DNA from: Parachlorella kessleri
Taxonomy: Eukaryota > Chlorophyta > Trebouxiophyceae > Chlorellales > Chlorellaceae
Reading direction: 5' to 3'
Assembly (NCBI GenBank): GCA_001598975.1
Contig: BBXU01002807.1
Coordinates: forward strand, 1-34,940
Length of the DNA: 34,940 bases
Numbering within the stretch: position 1 is the stretch's first letter; the number at the start of each line of letters is the position of its first letter. The notes below the pieces were generated by a model. It worked only from the letters and a program-made list of their open reading frames with translations, had not been told where the DNA came from and made no database searches. Below are positions 23,392 to 34,012 of this stretch, piece by piece. The position numbers were made by a program, and so were the translations under genes.

Positions 23392-24172
23392 AGTCAGTCC
23401 AAGCTAACCTAGCCGAGAAATTACATCACCAGCCAGGGGATGCTACTTGCGCCCACTGAAAGACACAGCTACTGCGACGATTCACGATTAGCATTACTGC
23501 CAAGCAACTGGGCCACGCAAGGAAGAGATTCCCGTCAGTTGTCCACGCCATGCTTTGCAGCCTGCTGCTACTGCCAGGTGTCAGGAATCCTTCTGCGCCG
23601 CCACGCCATTTATGTGGTTTGCCTATTGGCTTGCAGAAAACTAGCACTGTATCAAGCTGTCGGATAATGTTCTTCAACTTTTCGAGGACGCTGGGGGGTC
23701 ATGGCACATGGCGGCTGACTCACGACTGTGGATGTCCTCGTGCACAATCGTACTGAACGAAATAAACGTATGGTACAGCAGGATTGCGTTGAAGACGGTG
23801 TGATGTTGGCGCCGCCTCACGATTTTGTCAATCTATCCCACGTGTTGCTGACGGGGCACAGGAGAGTAGCATGTTTGTCCGTTTCAAGCATGCTAGCAAG
23901 AACCTGAAACAGTGATTGCCTTTACGCATACACCCATCCAGGTAAGCCAGCCGAACCTGGGTAACGATGATCTCACAGCCACACCAAAGTCGACCCCAAG
24001 CCCCTGCTGTTTTTCAGACCTAAACTTAGTTTACACGCTTCTATGAGTGAACAGTTTGCTCCTACGGACTTGCCGACACTCCAAACTGCCTTGATGGTGC
24101 AGCCCTGCTAGTAGCGTACGCTGACCTCAGCCTGTCCTGCTCGTAACTGCAGATCAAGCAGCAACAAGACCG
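23392..24172. promoter_or_regulatory. Divergent promoter region, phosphatase / plastid-type protein
   Basis: 781 bases between head-to-head start codons. No RNA gene or conserved open frame is seen. It should contain both promoters and 5' UTRs. Confidence 0.5.
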
Positions 24173-26441
24173 ATGGTGTTCACAGCTACTCTTTCCCTGC
24201 GCTGTCCTGTCGTGGCCAGGCCGTCTCTTAGGGCCAGGCCGGTTAGGCTGCTAGCAGTGGCCCCTCGTGCTTCCCTCTCTGATGTTGGCAAGTACCTATC
24301 CGAGGCCATGTCCCAGATATTCACACCACAGGTGTGCCGTCGGCTGTGTTAGGGTGCTGTGTACTCTGTGCTGCTGAGAGTGCAATACTTGGAACTTTGT
24401 TCGCACCGTTGCATGGCGTGCGGTGAGGTCACTGCTTAGGGTTTGGTGGTGATCCCAGTGGTTTGTTAGCTGTGCAGGAGAACAACATGCCTTGGAAGGG
24501 TTCTGGGACGCCATTCACAGGTGGGTGATGGGCACAGGCCGCCTGTATATGATGATACGTGTAGGACATGAGGCGAACCAGGGCGCTTCCGAGGCAAGCG
24601 TTGGCGCCTTCGCTTGCTTGCTGGCTTGCCTGCTCCTGTCGCCATTCCATTGCCCAAAATAAGCCATATACCCCAAAGTCTGAGGTCAAGTTCTAGCACA
24701 TACTCAGGGCTCAAACAATGGCACGAGCCAAGTTCCAGCAAGGCTTAGTGTATCCTGGTCTGCAGGTGCCATTTCACACCACGAGGAGCCGGTTCGCCTG
24801 CGCCAGCTGTACAACACCCTGGAAGAGGTAGGCATGCAAAGAGAGTTCTGTGTGCCCTGCCTTGCGCTGCCTGCCGCTTTTGGAGGTGGGTTCACTGCCT
24901 TGCTCCGCTGCGGGCAACTTCATGCTGCTGACAGCACGCCGTGAAAAATGGTTGGCTGGCCGCATTGGGGGTGCTCAGTGTAGGGTTGTGCCCCGTGACT
25001 AGCGCTGCCTTTCTTGGCGCCTTTTGCTTGTCCCTGCTGCCATAAACGTAGCCCTTGGCTGCTACCTAGCGCAGGTAAAGCAGAAGCTGGAGGCCAGCGG
25101 ACAGGTGGACCCCCAGGCTGTGGTGGAGTCTGCTGATGACGGCCCCCTCGAGGACCAGTCGCTGCAAGAGTACATGACGCAGGTAGCTATGCGTATTATT
25201 AGCTTGGGTGGCTGGTAGTGCGAACAGGGAGTGAGAGCTGGGCTGGACTGACAGGGCTGGATGCAGAATGAGCCTGAGTCTTGCCTGAGTTCTGAGCCGG
25301 TAATTCTCTATGCGTATTATGTTGTACTCTGTTGTACTGAAGCAAGGGAGCAAGGGAGGTTGGTTGCGGGGGATTTATCATGCAACTGTGCAGTGCAGTT
25401 GCTGGGGAGGGATGTCTTTCTCATATAAACTGGTCATCGATCAAGGTGTAGCAGCCCGGGGTAAATACTGCTTGCTTGCTTGCTTGTCATCGTGCTCCCG
25501 CAACCCCCATGGCGAGCCTTAAGTAATATCACTGCTTGATCGCTTTGCCATGGGCGCTAAGGGACCTGGCATTGCAGTGGTCGTGGGAGTTCCCTAGGGG
25601 GCCGTGCAGTGGGCCGCGAACTTGTGCTCATAATTGTCAGAGGCGTCATTTGCCGCAGCACTCCCGGCGGCGCTTGATGTGGTTTGCAATGCGGTCTGAT
25701 GTGGATGTAGCATGTTACAGGAGGTTTTGCTGGGAACAAATGGGCCTTGCCGACCAGGGCAAACCCCGCCCAGTGTCCCTGTCCTCATATATTGCTGCAT
25801 GTATTGCTTAGTAGAAGTGGGTGTTTCTGAGGCTGATGGTGTATGTCTTGCTACACACCTTGGCAGGCTGTGGCCCGCCTGTTTGGGCACAACTTCAAGG
25901 GGGACGAGGACGAGCCCAAGAACTGGAATAGCACTGGTAAGCAAGCATTGCAGGTTGTTCAGTGAGAGTTCAGAGAGAAGCCATAGCCACTTTCCGAGTC
26001 CCTGGTTCACTTGCTCGACGGGCTATGGCACGGCGCTGGCACTGAGGGATAACACTGATGGGTTGATCATGGCATTTGACAAAACTGACTGGCCAGGTCA
26101 GCAGTAGGAGGGGACTGCTATCGACTGTGCTCTCATACAGAACTGGCACAGTGGTATGGCCGCCTACACAAAATCAATGTGGTGTGGGTCAATCTTGGGG
26201 GGACGGGACTGACATAAGATTCTTGCATGGCAAGCGCGTTATCGTGGTGTCCTGGGCCTTGGGCTTGGCTGCCTTGGTCCCCAATGACTCACGGACGCTG
26301 CCACATGCTGCAGGCTATGCCGAGTCGTGGAGCCGCGGGTCGCGGCGCGAAGTACAGAAGCGGTACGACCGCCTCGTGCGCTTCCAGAAGGTGGTCAAGT
26401 CCACCCTGGACAGCGCCGAGAAGGCCGAGGTCAGCAAGTGA
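24173..26441 (+). CDS. Unrecognised small protein, probably plastid-targeted
   Basis: Exons 24173-24331, 24478-24520, 24766-24827, 25075-25182, 25867-25936 and 26314-26441 join in phase to 189 residues. The first 35 or so residues (MVFTATLSLRCPVVARPSLR onward) are rich in Arg, Ala, Val and Ser and lack acids, typical of a chloroplast transit peptide. The mature part has no membrane segment. It includes MPWKGSGTPFTG, an HHEEPVRLRQLYNTLEE helix, an acidic linker, ARLFGHNFKGDEDEP, and a basic helix ending SWSRGSRREVQKRYDRLVRF. I cannot place it in a family. Coding support comes from consistent phases and strong G/C third positions. The last coding bases and stop are duplicated 50 bases downstream. 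Confidence 0.75.
25187..25320 (+). mobile_element. Dispersed short repeat, copy A, with 13-bp flanking direct repeats
   Basis: The 108-bp element 25200-25307 carries TTGGGTGGCTGG, GTGCGAACAGGGAG, GAGAGCTGGGCTGG and GACAGGGCTGGATGCAGA. CTATGCGTATTAT occurs perfectly at 25187-25199 and 25308-25320, directly abutting both ends, as expected of a target-site duplication. The element has no coding capacity. It sits 4 bases after the intron's donor GT at 25183. A non-autonomous SINE- or MITE-like element is inferred. Confidence 0.6.
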
Positions 26442-26503
26442 TAGAGGGTTGCTAGGCCCTAGTGACGGAGAGGGCCGAGGTCAGCAAGTGACAGAGGGTT
26501 GCT
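26418..26503 (+). repeat. Duplicated end of coding region including the stop codon
   Basis: Positions 26418-26453 and 26468-26503 are 36-bp copies differing at two bases. Each holds GCCGAGGTCAGCAAGTGA, the codons for AEVSK and TGA. The second copy is in the 3' UTR. Confidence 0.85.
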
Positions 26504-27659
26504 TTGCTGGGCTGCCATAGTTGGGGAACAGCCACAGCTGCGGGTTAGCAAGGGGCTGAAGCCAGCGTCGGTTGGCACGGTTGCTTGTGTTGCCGCATTG
26601 AGCAGTGGCAGGCAAGGGACAGCCAGGGCTTGTTAGCCAAACAAGTTGGCAGGGGCTGGCAGGAGGCCGGCGGCTAGCTGAGCAGGGGCAAACCAGGGGT
26701 GGTAGTGCTGCAGGCAAGATGGCGCTTGAGGGGGGCCTAGTCACTCCTCTTCACCCCTTTGGTTGCTACGGAGGTAACGGGGATTTGGGACTTATGGATT
26801 ATGCATGCAGTGTTGCAACGACGAAGTTGGTTTGTGGCATTGCCATTTTGCGGGTTGCGATTGGTAGGTGTATGTGCAACGGTGATGTCCCAGGTCAAGG
26901 TATAGGCTAGTGCCATGTAGCGTACCGCTGACGGAGAAGATTGGTCGCTGGGCATCCCTTGGTTATGCTACACTGCAATCCCATTGCACCTCTTCGGTGC
27001 GCAATTTGTTGAGAAGATACGCATACCTTATTTAGGTATTGTCCAGATTTTGTGCCTATCGCGAAGAGTTGCAGTGTCTTGGAGTGCTAGAGAAGGCTGC
27101 AGGGTCTTTGGGTCTTACCGGGGCGCTGCAGTTTCCTTTGAGGCATAGCAGAGTGCACCTAAGATGACTGCAGTGTGGAAGGATTGGGTGAACACGGCAA
27201 GACCAAATGACTTCTTATATAAGAAGCGGCGAATCCGAGCTGCCAACCCAGCCCACACCTTGCAACCTCTGGGGCGCATGTTCTACAATGGGCATACGTG
27301 TATGTGCACTGAAGCAGTGGTATCCAGGCACGGCAAGTCATCGAACAAGGGCCAGTAAAGTAGCAGTCAGGTCACGGCTGCACATCCTCCGCTCATTTGA
27401 AATACCGCCAACAACTCATGCAGCAAGGGGGGCGCACAACATGAACAGCAAATGTCGGGCGGCAGTGGTGAAGGTCAGGCTCGCAAGAGTTTCGACCTCC
27501 CGTTCCCCCGACATGGTCGGAGCCAAGGTGCAGCGAGCAACCCAGCAGAGGCTGCCGCACCAGCACAGCAAGGCCACAGCAGCGCAGGCAGCAGCGCTCA
27601 GCGGGGCCCTGCCACAGAAGCACGGCAGCTTGTTGCGCACCGGCTGGCTGGAAGCACAC
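26442..27659. other. Tail-to-tail intergenic region between plastid-type protein and LSM8
   Basis: About 1.2 kb. Apart from the duplicated stop region I see no gene and no TGTAA on either strand. A plus-strand open frame at 27207-27797 is largely antisense to LSM8. Confidence 0.5.
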
Positions 27660-28869
27660 TCAGTGAGCAAGCGGTTTGAGGGGGGCTGCCCGCAGGGAGT
27701 CGTAGTCAACACCGGCATCAAGGTCCTCATCAATCTCCCCAATGACAGCACTGCAGCAGCGGGCAGCAGGACACAGCGCACACCTCTACTCTCCTGAAGA
27801 CGGGGCCTGTCGCGACAGCAAGCAATCAGCTGAATGGCGGCCAGCCTGGGCGCCGGGGTGGCGCCCAGCAATGCAGCTATGAGCAGGGAGTGAAAGCGTG
27901 GCCGCCAGTGCAGGGCTACCCCTTCATAGCTGCACCGGTCCGCTGAAGGGGGGCTGCAAGTGACAAAGGAGGGCAGCCGAGGGCAGCCTGGATGGGTATT
28001 CTGGACAACGAGATTGTAACAGAGCTCTTGTGCCTCCACGCGCGCCCAGCCAGCATACAACTCAGCCGGACATGCACAGCACAGAGTGTGCCAAGCACAA
28101 CCTCAGCAGCCTCACATGTTGTCTCCCCGTATCACATAGAGCCCCAAAACAAGCGTTTCCACCCCAGCCTGCAGAACACAAACTGTAGATAAACTTCACC
28201 TGCGTGTGCTTTTATGCCGGGATGCTGTAATACAAGCCGGATTTGTGCAGCACTTTGCTGTGCTCCGCCCTAAAAACATCCCCCAAAACGATGCTCCGAG
28301 CCACACAGTCCAGTGCTCAAAGCTGTAAGCAACTGTAGAAAGAGCTTGAAGGTTCAAACAGAGGGCTGCCATTCTATTGTCAGGTAGTCTGGAAGGGGTG
28401 CAATCCTTGGGGGCGGCCACTGGCCTTAGTGGAGTAAACTCGCTCAAAGCATTCATCTAGGATCAGGTTGGTGGCCTGGTCAAAGCCGCGGAGGGTGCCC
28501 TGCAGAGCAGCTTTGTACCGACTTTTACATGCACCCCTCACAGCACCCAAAGCTAGGCAGCGCTGGTAACCCCGTTGGCATAAGCCCTTGGTATTATAAG
28601 ACCCACTATCCGTATTCCAACTCTGCCCGGGAGAGTAGCCCAGCTGCCTACAATACTGCCTTGCCCACACTCTTAGAACGGCTGGGTGTTGGTGTGCGCT
28701 TACCACTATGTTCCTCCCATCGTTAGTGATCACGGAGATAGTTGCTGCGGGCATCCACCACAGGGTCTGTTTGCTGCTGTCAAGGCGCACTGCTCACAGT
28801 TCACGTTGTGCAGTCCTGTGTAGCACACTTACTGTCCACATAGGGCGCTAAACCAGACTCCCCAGACAT
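27660..28869 (-). CDS. LSM8: U6 snRNA-associated Sm-like protein LSm8
   Basis: LSm8 completes the nuclear LSm2-8 ring, which binds the U6 snRNA 3' end in spliceosome assembly. Exons in gene order are 28869-28833, 28744-28704, 28499-28425, 28168-28116 and 27750-27660, giving 98 residues, the usual family length. The Sm1 motif is SVITNDGRNIVGTLRGFDQ with NLIL. Sm2 is LGLYVIRGDNIAVIGE. ERVYS and the C-terminal APLKPLAH are LSm8 hallmarks. The start MSGESGLAPYVD replaces the common short leader and has no competing ATG. Intron 3 must use a GC donor (AAG|GCCAGT at 28424) to keep the frame. It is head-to-head with the kinase gene. Confidence 0.96.
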
Positions 28870-29840
28870 CAGGTCAGGGCTGCCAAGTCAGGCTATGCCG
28901 CGAAGGCACGCCTCCCAATTCCCTCTATCGGTACTTGCAGGATTAAGGGGCGGAGGTCGCTAAAAGCCGTGCCAGAGTAGGTGCAGGATGGATTGTTCAG
29001 GCTGACCTATCAAGATTGAACATGTGCAAGATTATATGAAAAGACAACCATGTAATTCCAAGTGCACCATCATGGAGCTGCCTGTTTTCGTGATGGCGGG
29101 ATCGCTGCTGCCACGTCTGAGAGGGGCTTTGATTGTATGTCAAACTGGGCAGTCTTTCAAAGTGCACACTGAGAGTCCAGAAGTTCAATCAGGCAAGGCA
29201 GCTGGCAAGTTGGTCTGGGGAATGAAAAGTGTGCCTGGCCAGCCCTGCTGAGGTCAGGCATTGTATTAATCCCTTCCAGGCTTGTCTGACAATGCATTAG
29301 TAATCGAGCCAGTGTGTCTACTCTTAGGAGGCCGACTGTCTTGAATGGTTGCTCGTCTGTTACCACAGCAGAATACTTCAGCTGCCAACCCACTGGGATG
29401 TTTACTGTACGTCTGTACGTTGCAGCCGTGCCAGATGCAGCTTATCTAAGCCTCGAATCGCACTGAGTTAGGCTAACTGTCGGCTTCACCATAGGTGACG
29501 TGTCAGCCGGGTTAGGCTCCCATGTCATGAACACCGAGAGGGCACCGCTCGCACATTTACAGCCCCTCCCACCCGCTAGTGGACTCTCTAATACCGGGCA
29601 TCCCCGCAATCCCTGTTTTGTTTACTTTTAAAGCGCCCGCGGTACACAGTACTGCCACGAGGAGATTTTCCAAACACATGCCTATCCGGCTCCGTTCTAT
29701 TATGCTGACGGGAACTATAACAACTATACTGGGACGATAACCTTCCCTGAGAGTGAGTTGAGCGTTGTAGGCTTGGCTGCCCGAATGCAATTGCTCTCTG
29801 GACACCTGTTTAAGCCTCTGCTTTGCCTTGCTCTGTGCAG
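28870..29840. promoter_or_regulatory. Divergent promoter region, LSM8 / protein kinase
   Basis: About 970 bases. It should contain the LSM8 promoter and the kinase promoter plus its first exon, which I could not fix. The kinase exon at 29841 needs one base from upstream. Candidate donors include A|GTGAGT near 29754 and ATG codons near 29528 and 29679, none decisive. Confidence 0.4.
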
Positions 29841-32814
29841 TGGGCAGCTCTGCGGTCCTATTGAGCCGAGCAGCTCCCCTTATCAGGGCAGCTGTTGGCA
29901 GCGAGGCGGCACGTGACGCGGCCAGCAGATTATCCCTAGGAACAGCCCCGCTAGCAGCAGGCTTGCAAGGTGGCAGCTTAGCCTCCACACTGCTGCACCC
30001 TTGGGCTGGTAGGAGCTCTGTACACACCCAGGCAGCGCCAGTTCTGCCGTTGCAAAATGGGCAGGCAGCCCAAGTGCCAGCCTTGCGTATAGAGCAGCTA
30101 TACCAGCCGGTGCGGATGCTTGGCCGAGGAGGCTATGGCGAGGTGTGGCTCCGCAGGTAAGATTCCAGGTAGCTCGGAGTTCCCAAAAGGCTGAAGTGAG
30201 TTCTGCTTTGCACTGGGTGAGAAGTGTAGAGAAGCTGGTGGGCATGCCTGCCATTTGCACTTCTCGCTGCAACTCGCGGCCTCCTGTCTCTTCAGCTGTA
30301 CGTATTGACCGGCATGGCATAGCTCCGCATGGCGCTGCAGCTGTTTGTGCCACCTGTGTGCCTCACCAACTCGAGTGCCCTTGTGCAGGCACCAGCAGTC
30401 AGGGCAGCTGCGTGCACTTAAGCTAATGCAGCGGCCACTACCGTCTGACCTAGTTGACTTGCTTTGCAATGAAATTACGGTGGGTGTGTTGTAGCATCTG
30501 CTGGGTGTCAAGCAACGGCTGTCAGTGTTCGGAGTGACGGACGTACAGCTGATGGGCGGGCAGTGATTTTTTTCCAAGCGATAAATGTGTACGCCACTTG
30601 AACATGGCATTACTGGTAGTCTCTGCAGCCGTGTGTGCAGCACTGCGTCATGCCCAAAAACTGGCTTGGGAGTGCACTAACTGCGGCGTACCCTTACGGT
30701 TACCTCTGCCCTGCTGGTGTTGTGCAGATCCAGGCTGGTGTGGGAGCAGGCCATGTGGGTGTCCTTCCCCTGAAGGAGGTCCTCCTGACTCCCACCCACA
30801 CCGCGCTAGTTCTGGATTATGCTGCCGGTGGCACCGTGTTTGACCGGCTGGCCTCCCAGCGCGCAACGCAGCAGCAGTCGCAGCAGCTATGCATGCCCGA
30901 GGGCTCTGCGAGGTTCTTGTTCAGGCAACTGGCGTCGACCGTGGCCTTCCTACACAGCAACCACATAGCCCACAGGTGGGCATCAGAGGGTTGCACCCAC
31001 CAGCTCCATCCTTGCGTGCTGGCGAGCTGAGGGCTACAGGCACGTGCACTAGGCAGTGAAACGCTGCCCAGGCAGCAGGCGGCAGCAGGCAGCAGCTGCG
31101 CAACCTCGGTAGGCTTACGAGTGCTTCTGAATCCTCAGTTTGGTTGCCTTGCAGGGACATCAAACTGGAAAACACACTGCTCGATGGCGGGTCGCCTCCC
31201 CGGCTCTGGCTAGCCGACTTCCAGTTTGCGGAGTACTGGGGAGCACAGTCGGCCGGCCACACCCGTGTGCGCCTAGGGTGAGCTGCAGCTGCAACATGTG
31301 GCTGGGCTGCTGCAAAAACTGCCGGGAGCCCGTGTTTTCCTATGCTGCCAGGGAGGATTGGCTTATAGGTGGCAGGGGATGAAACAGAGAACCACCTGTC
31401 AGTTCATCCCTTGGAGCTTCCATAGTGCTCTTGCCACTCTGCCCGCACCGCGCTGAGGACGAAAGTGGATTTGGTGCTGGTTTGGTTGTGCAGGACAGCA
31501 GCCTACATGGCCCCGGAGGTGCTATGTAGCCTGGCCAACCACCGGGCTGTGGACCCCGCCAAGGGCGACGTGTGGGCCAGCGGGGTGTGGCTGGCGACGC
31601 TGCTGACGGGCATGCTGCCGTTCTCGTGCCCGCCCAGCCAGAACCAGATGGCCATGGCAAGGCAGATACTGTGAGTGTTAGAGGGCCGGCAGCGCTTGCT
31701 GTGGTCGTCCTGTACGATAGTCTCTTTGCTTTGTTCCTTGTTGCGTGGCCAGGCAGGCAGCTCGCACGTGTAGCAGGCACGCTGTCTGCTCTGGGTCTGC
31801 CTGTCTGAGCCATTCTCCGTTGTCCGCTTTCCCCACAGGCGACAGCAGCTTCGTAGATCGTGGCGCGGCTCTGAGTTTATGCGGCCCTACGTTGACCTCA
31901 TGTCACCGGAGTGTGTGGATCTGCTGGATCAGCTGCTGCACACAGACCCGCGACAGCGCATCTCTGGCAAGGCAATGCTGGAGCACCCCTGGACGCAAGG
32001 GTGGGTGTTTGTGTCCCGTGGGTTGCTGCGCTGTATGTGGGAGGGGTCTTCATGTGGCTTATCAGTTGTATGACTTGAAATGGGGTGATGGGAGGCTTTA
32101 TATGTAGGATGTCGTCGGCCTGTAGGAGTGCGTCAGACTGTAGATGATAGTTGCTGTGTTACAAAGAGCCCTGAGTGCGCTCCATGTCTGGCTGCAGCTG
32201 TGGGCTTGTGTCTCACTTGGGTTGGACATGTTTGGAGAGGCAGGCTCCTGAGTGTTGCTGCTGGCCTTTGTGCAGGGAGCTCCCTGACAACCTGCAAGCA
32301 GCATGGGATGGGCTGCAGGCCGAGCAGGCGGATCGGCAAGCCAAGCTGCTGAACCGTGCAAATGACCAGGTTAGCGTGTCAGATCGTCGAACACCCTGGT
32401 CCGCAACCTGCAGCTCACCCTTGTTGCCACAGCTTGCCATGAGGGGGGACATGTTGCCTAGCACTTGGACCTTTTGCCTTTATGCATGGTGCAGGGCGCA
32501 CCTGTCTGCTTGTCTATGTATACCTTTCTTTAGGGTTATGGGTGTGCCTGCCCTCATTTGCGGCCGCGTCCAGCCTGGTTGCCAGCCTCCCCCCCCCCAC
32601 CTTTTTGCTGCAGCAGTCGGTGGTGTGCGACGCGGAGGGCAACTGCAGCGTTCACGCTCTGGTCAGGGCAGCAGCTAGCCCCAGCGGGTCACCGGACCTG
32701 ATGCGCATCGACTGCACCCGCCCCGACGTTGTGGCGGCGCTGCGCCGGGAGCCGGTCCTGTCGCTGAAGCAGCGGGTGGAAGTGGTGGACCGGCTGCGAG
32801 GCTGGGTGGGGTGA
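29841..32814 (+). CDS. Ser/Thr protein kinase, SnRK/CAMK-like, with altered DFG (DFQ)
   Basis: Exons 29841-30156, 30389-30479, 30728-30975, 31155-31277, 31494-31670, 31839-32000, 32276-32369 and 32614-32814 join in phase (about 470 residues). The first exon and true start are unresolved. An Ala/Arg/Ser-rich N-terminus precedes the glycine loop LGRGGYGEV. The catalytic lysine is in LRALKLM. The hinge is LVLDYAAGG. The catalytic loop HRDIKLEN is intact. The metal-binding motif reads ADFQ instead of DFG. The activation segment ends GTAAYMAPEVL. Subdomain IX is DVWASGVWLATLLTG and subdomain XI is DPRQRISGKAMLEHPW. The IKLEN and GTxAYxAPEVL wording resembles the SnRK2/SNF1 group. The C-terminal tail (ELPDNLQAAWDGLQAEQADR) looks helical. 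All other catalytic residues are present, so it may still be active. Confidence 0.88.
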
Positions 32815-33132
32815 AGTTGGAGGGGGGCGGTCCTGGCCCCCGCAGGTGAACCTGGGGATGCGTCGTAGGTTGTGCCTGTGACTGTTGGGCAGGCGAGAGG
32901 ACAGGAGGCTCTGCCCAATCCACTGATATATGTGAAGCAGGCGCCGAAAGGCTGCAAACAGTGAAGGCAGAGGAGGGCTGGTCGGTGTAGCTGGCTGCCA
33001 GCGCATTGCCGGCACCATGCTTGCTTGTTATTTCGTTATTGGCTTGAGCAACAAACAAACTCTGCAATTGCTTCGCTCCGCTAGTTTGCGGATGGCACGG
33101 TTGGCATCTGTCAGACCTACTGCCCGTAGGTT

Positions 33133-33173
33133 GGGTTGAGGCGTGGCCAACAGCGCGTTGGCTGTCTCAACTC
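33133..33173. other. Inverted repeat able to form a hairpin
   Basis: GCCAAC (33146-33151) pairs with GTTGGC (33157-33162) around a 5-base loop. An outer GGGTTGAG (33133-33140) pairs with CTCAACTCC (33165-33173) with one bulge. It lies in the probable kinase 3' UTR. A role is not established. Confidence 0.4.
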
Positions 33174-33476
33174 CCATAAGGCACGCGTGGGCCTTGCTGC
33201 TGTTGTTGCAGCTGGATGCCCGGTGCCGGCTTATGATGTGCTTGCTTGCCCCTTGATTTACTGGTATTGGCAATTTCATCACGCTGCAATCTCTGTATGG
33301 CTTTGCTCTCTTCGGTTCCTGTCTGCAATGTGTTGGGTGGGCTGGCGGTTTGTCTATTATAAGTGTTTGCAAGACTTTTCCTGGTCTGGGATCCAAAGTC
33401 TGTATTTCATGATTTACTAATTTTTTTTGTCAAGGCCGACGCGCCTGCCTGCCTGTCTGTCAAGCGTGCTTACTGC

Positions 33477-33481
33477 TGTAA
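33477..33481 (+). terminator. Candidate TGTAA poly(A) signal of the kinase gene
   Basis: The only TGTAA I noticed in the kinase 3' flank. Confidence 0.35.
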
Positions 33482-34012
33482 GCCTTTTGTGTTGGGTCTA
33501 ATGACGTGTTTGTGATTGCTCTGGCATTGGATTCTGACGATGTGAGTGGCTACCTTGGCGTCGGTGGAAGCAGTGGACCTGTCTTCTCTTTAGGTCCGGG
33601 TCCTTCTGATTTGAGGCGTTCCGAGTTCCCGTGGTGCGACTGTTGAGAGTTTATTGATGTGTCAGTCAGTGTTGATGTGGATAAGTAAGATTTGGCGTCG
33701 TGGTTCTTCTTGGAGTGAGTTGTGCGGGTTAGGATCTCTGTGTCCTTACGTGTGTGCTAAGACCTCTGTGGTTTGAGCAGCTGAGGCACCTAGGTACAGT
33801 ATGCGAGTCATAAGTGTAAGCGTGCCCATGCTCGTTGGCTGGGTGCAAGCTTAGCTTAAGCGCGATGTTCCTCAATTGAATAGAGAATGCGTGTACAAGG
33901 CATCGCGAGTTTGCAGGAAGGTGGAAAGAGTCCTGCACTTCAAGTGCGCCATGCCATGCTGCCACCCTCACAGTGCTTCTGCCGGTGTGGCGTTTCTAGC
34001 AAGCTGCCCATC

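Larger units (their letters stand above)
32815..34012. other. Tail-to-tail intergenic region with T-rich stretch and a hairpin
   Basis: No gene is supported. GC content is lower than in the flanks, with a T run at 33420-33429. TGTAA at 33477-33481 is a candidate kinase poly(A) signal, 663 bases after the stop. An inverted repeat lies at 33133-33173. Confidence 0.5.

Noticed and set aside
27207..27797. 196-codon plus-strand open frame
   Set aside because: It overlaps the last LSM8 exon and intron in antisense; it has no recognisable domain and poor codon bias, while the opposite strand encodes a textbook LSm8.
29641..29756. Open stretch ending at a GTGAGT donor as first kinase exon
   Set aside because: The frame encoding HAYPAPFYYADG has no ATG after its upstream stop, and the ATG-bearing frame hits a stop before the donor, so it cannot be assigned.
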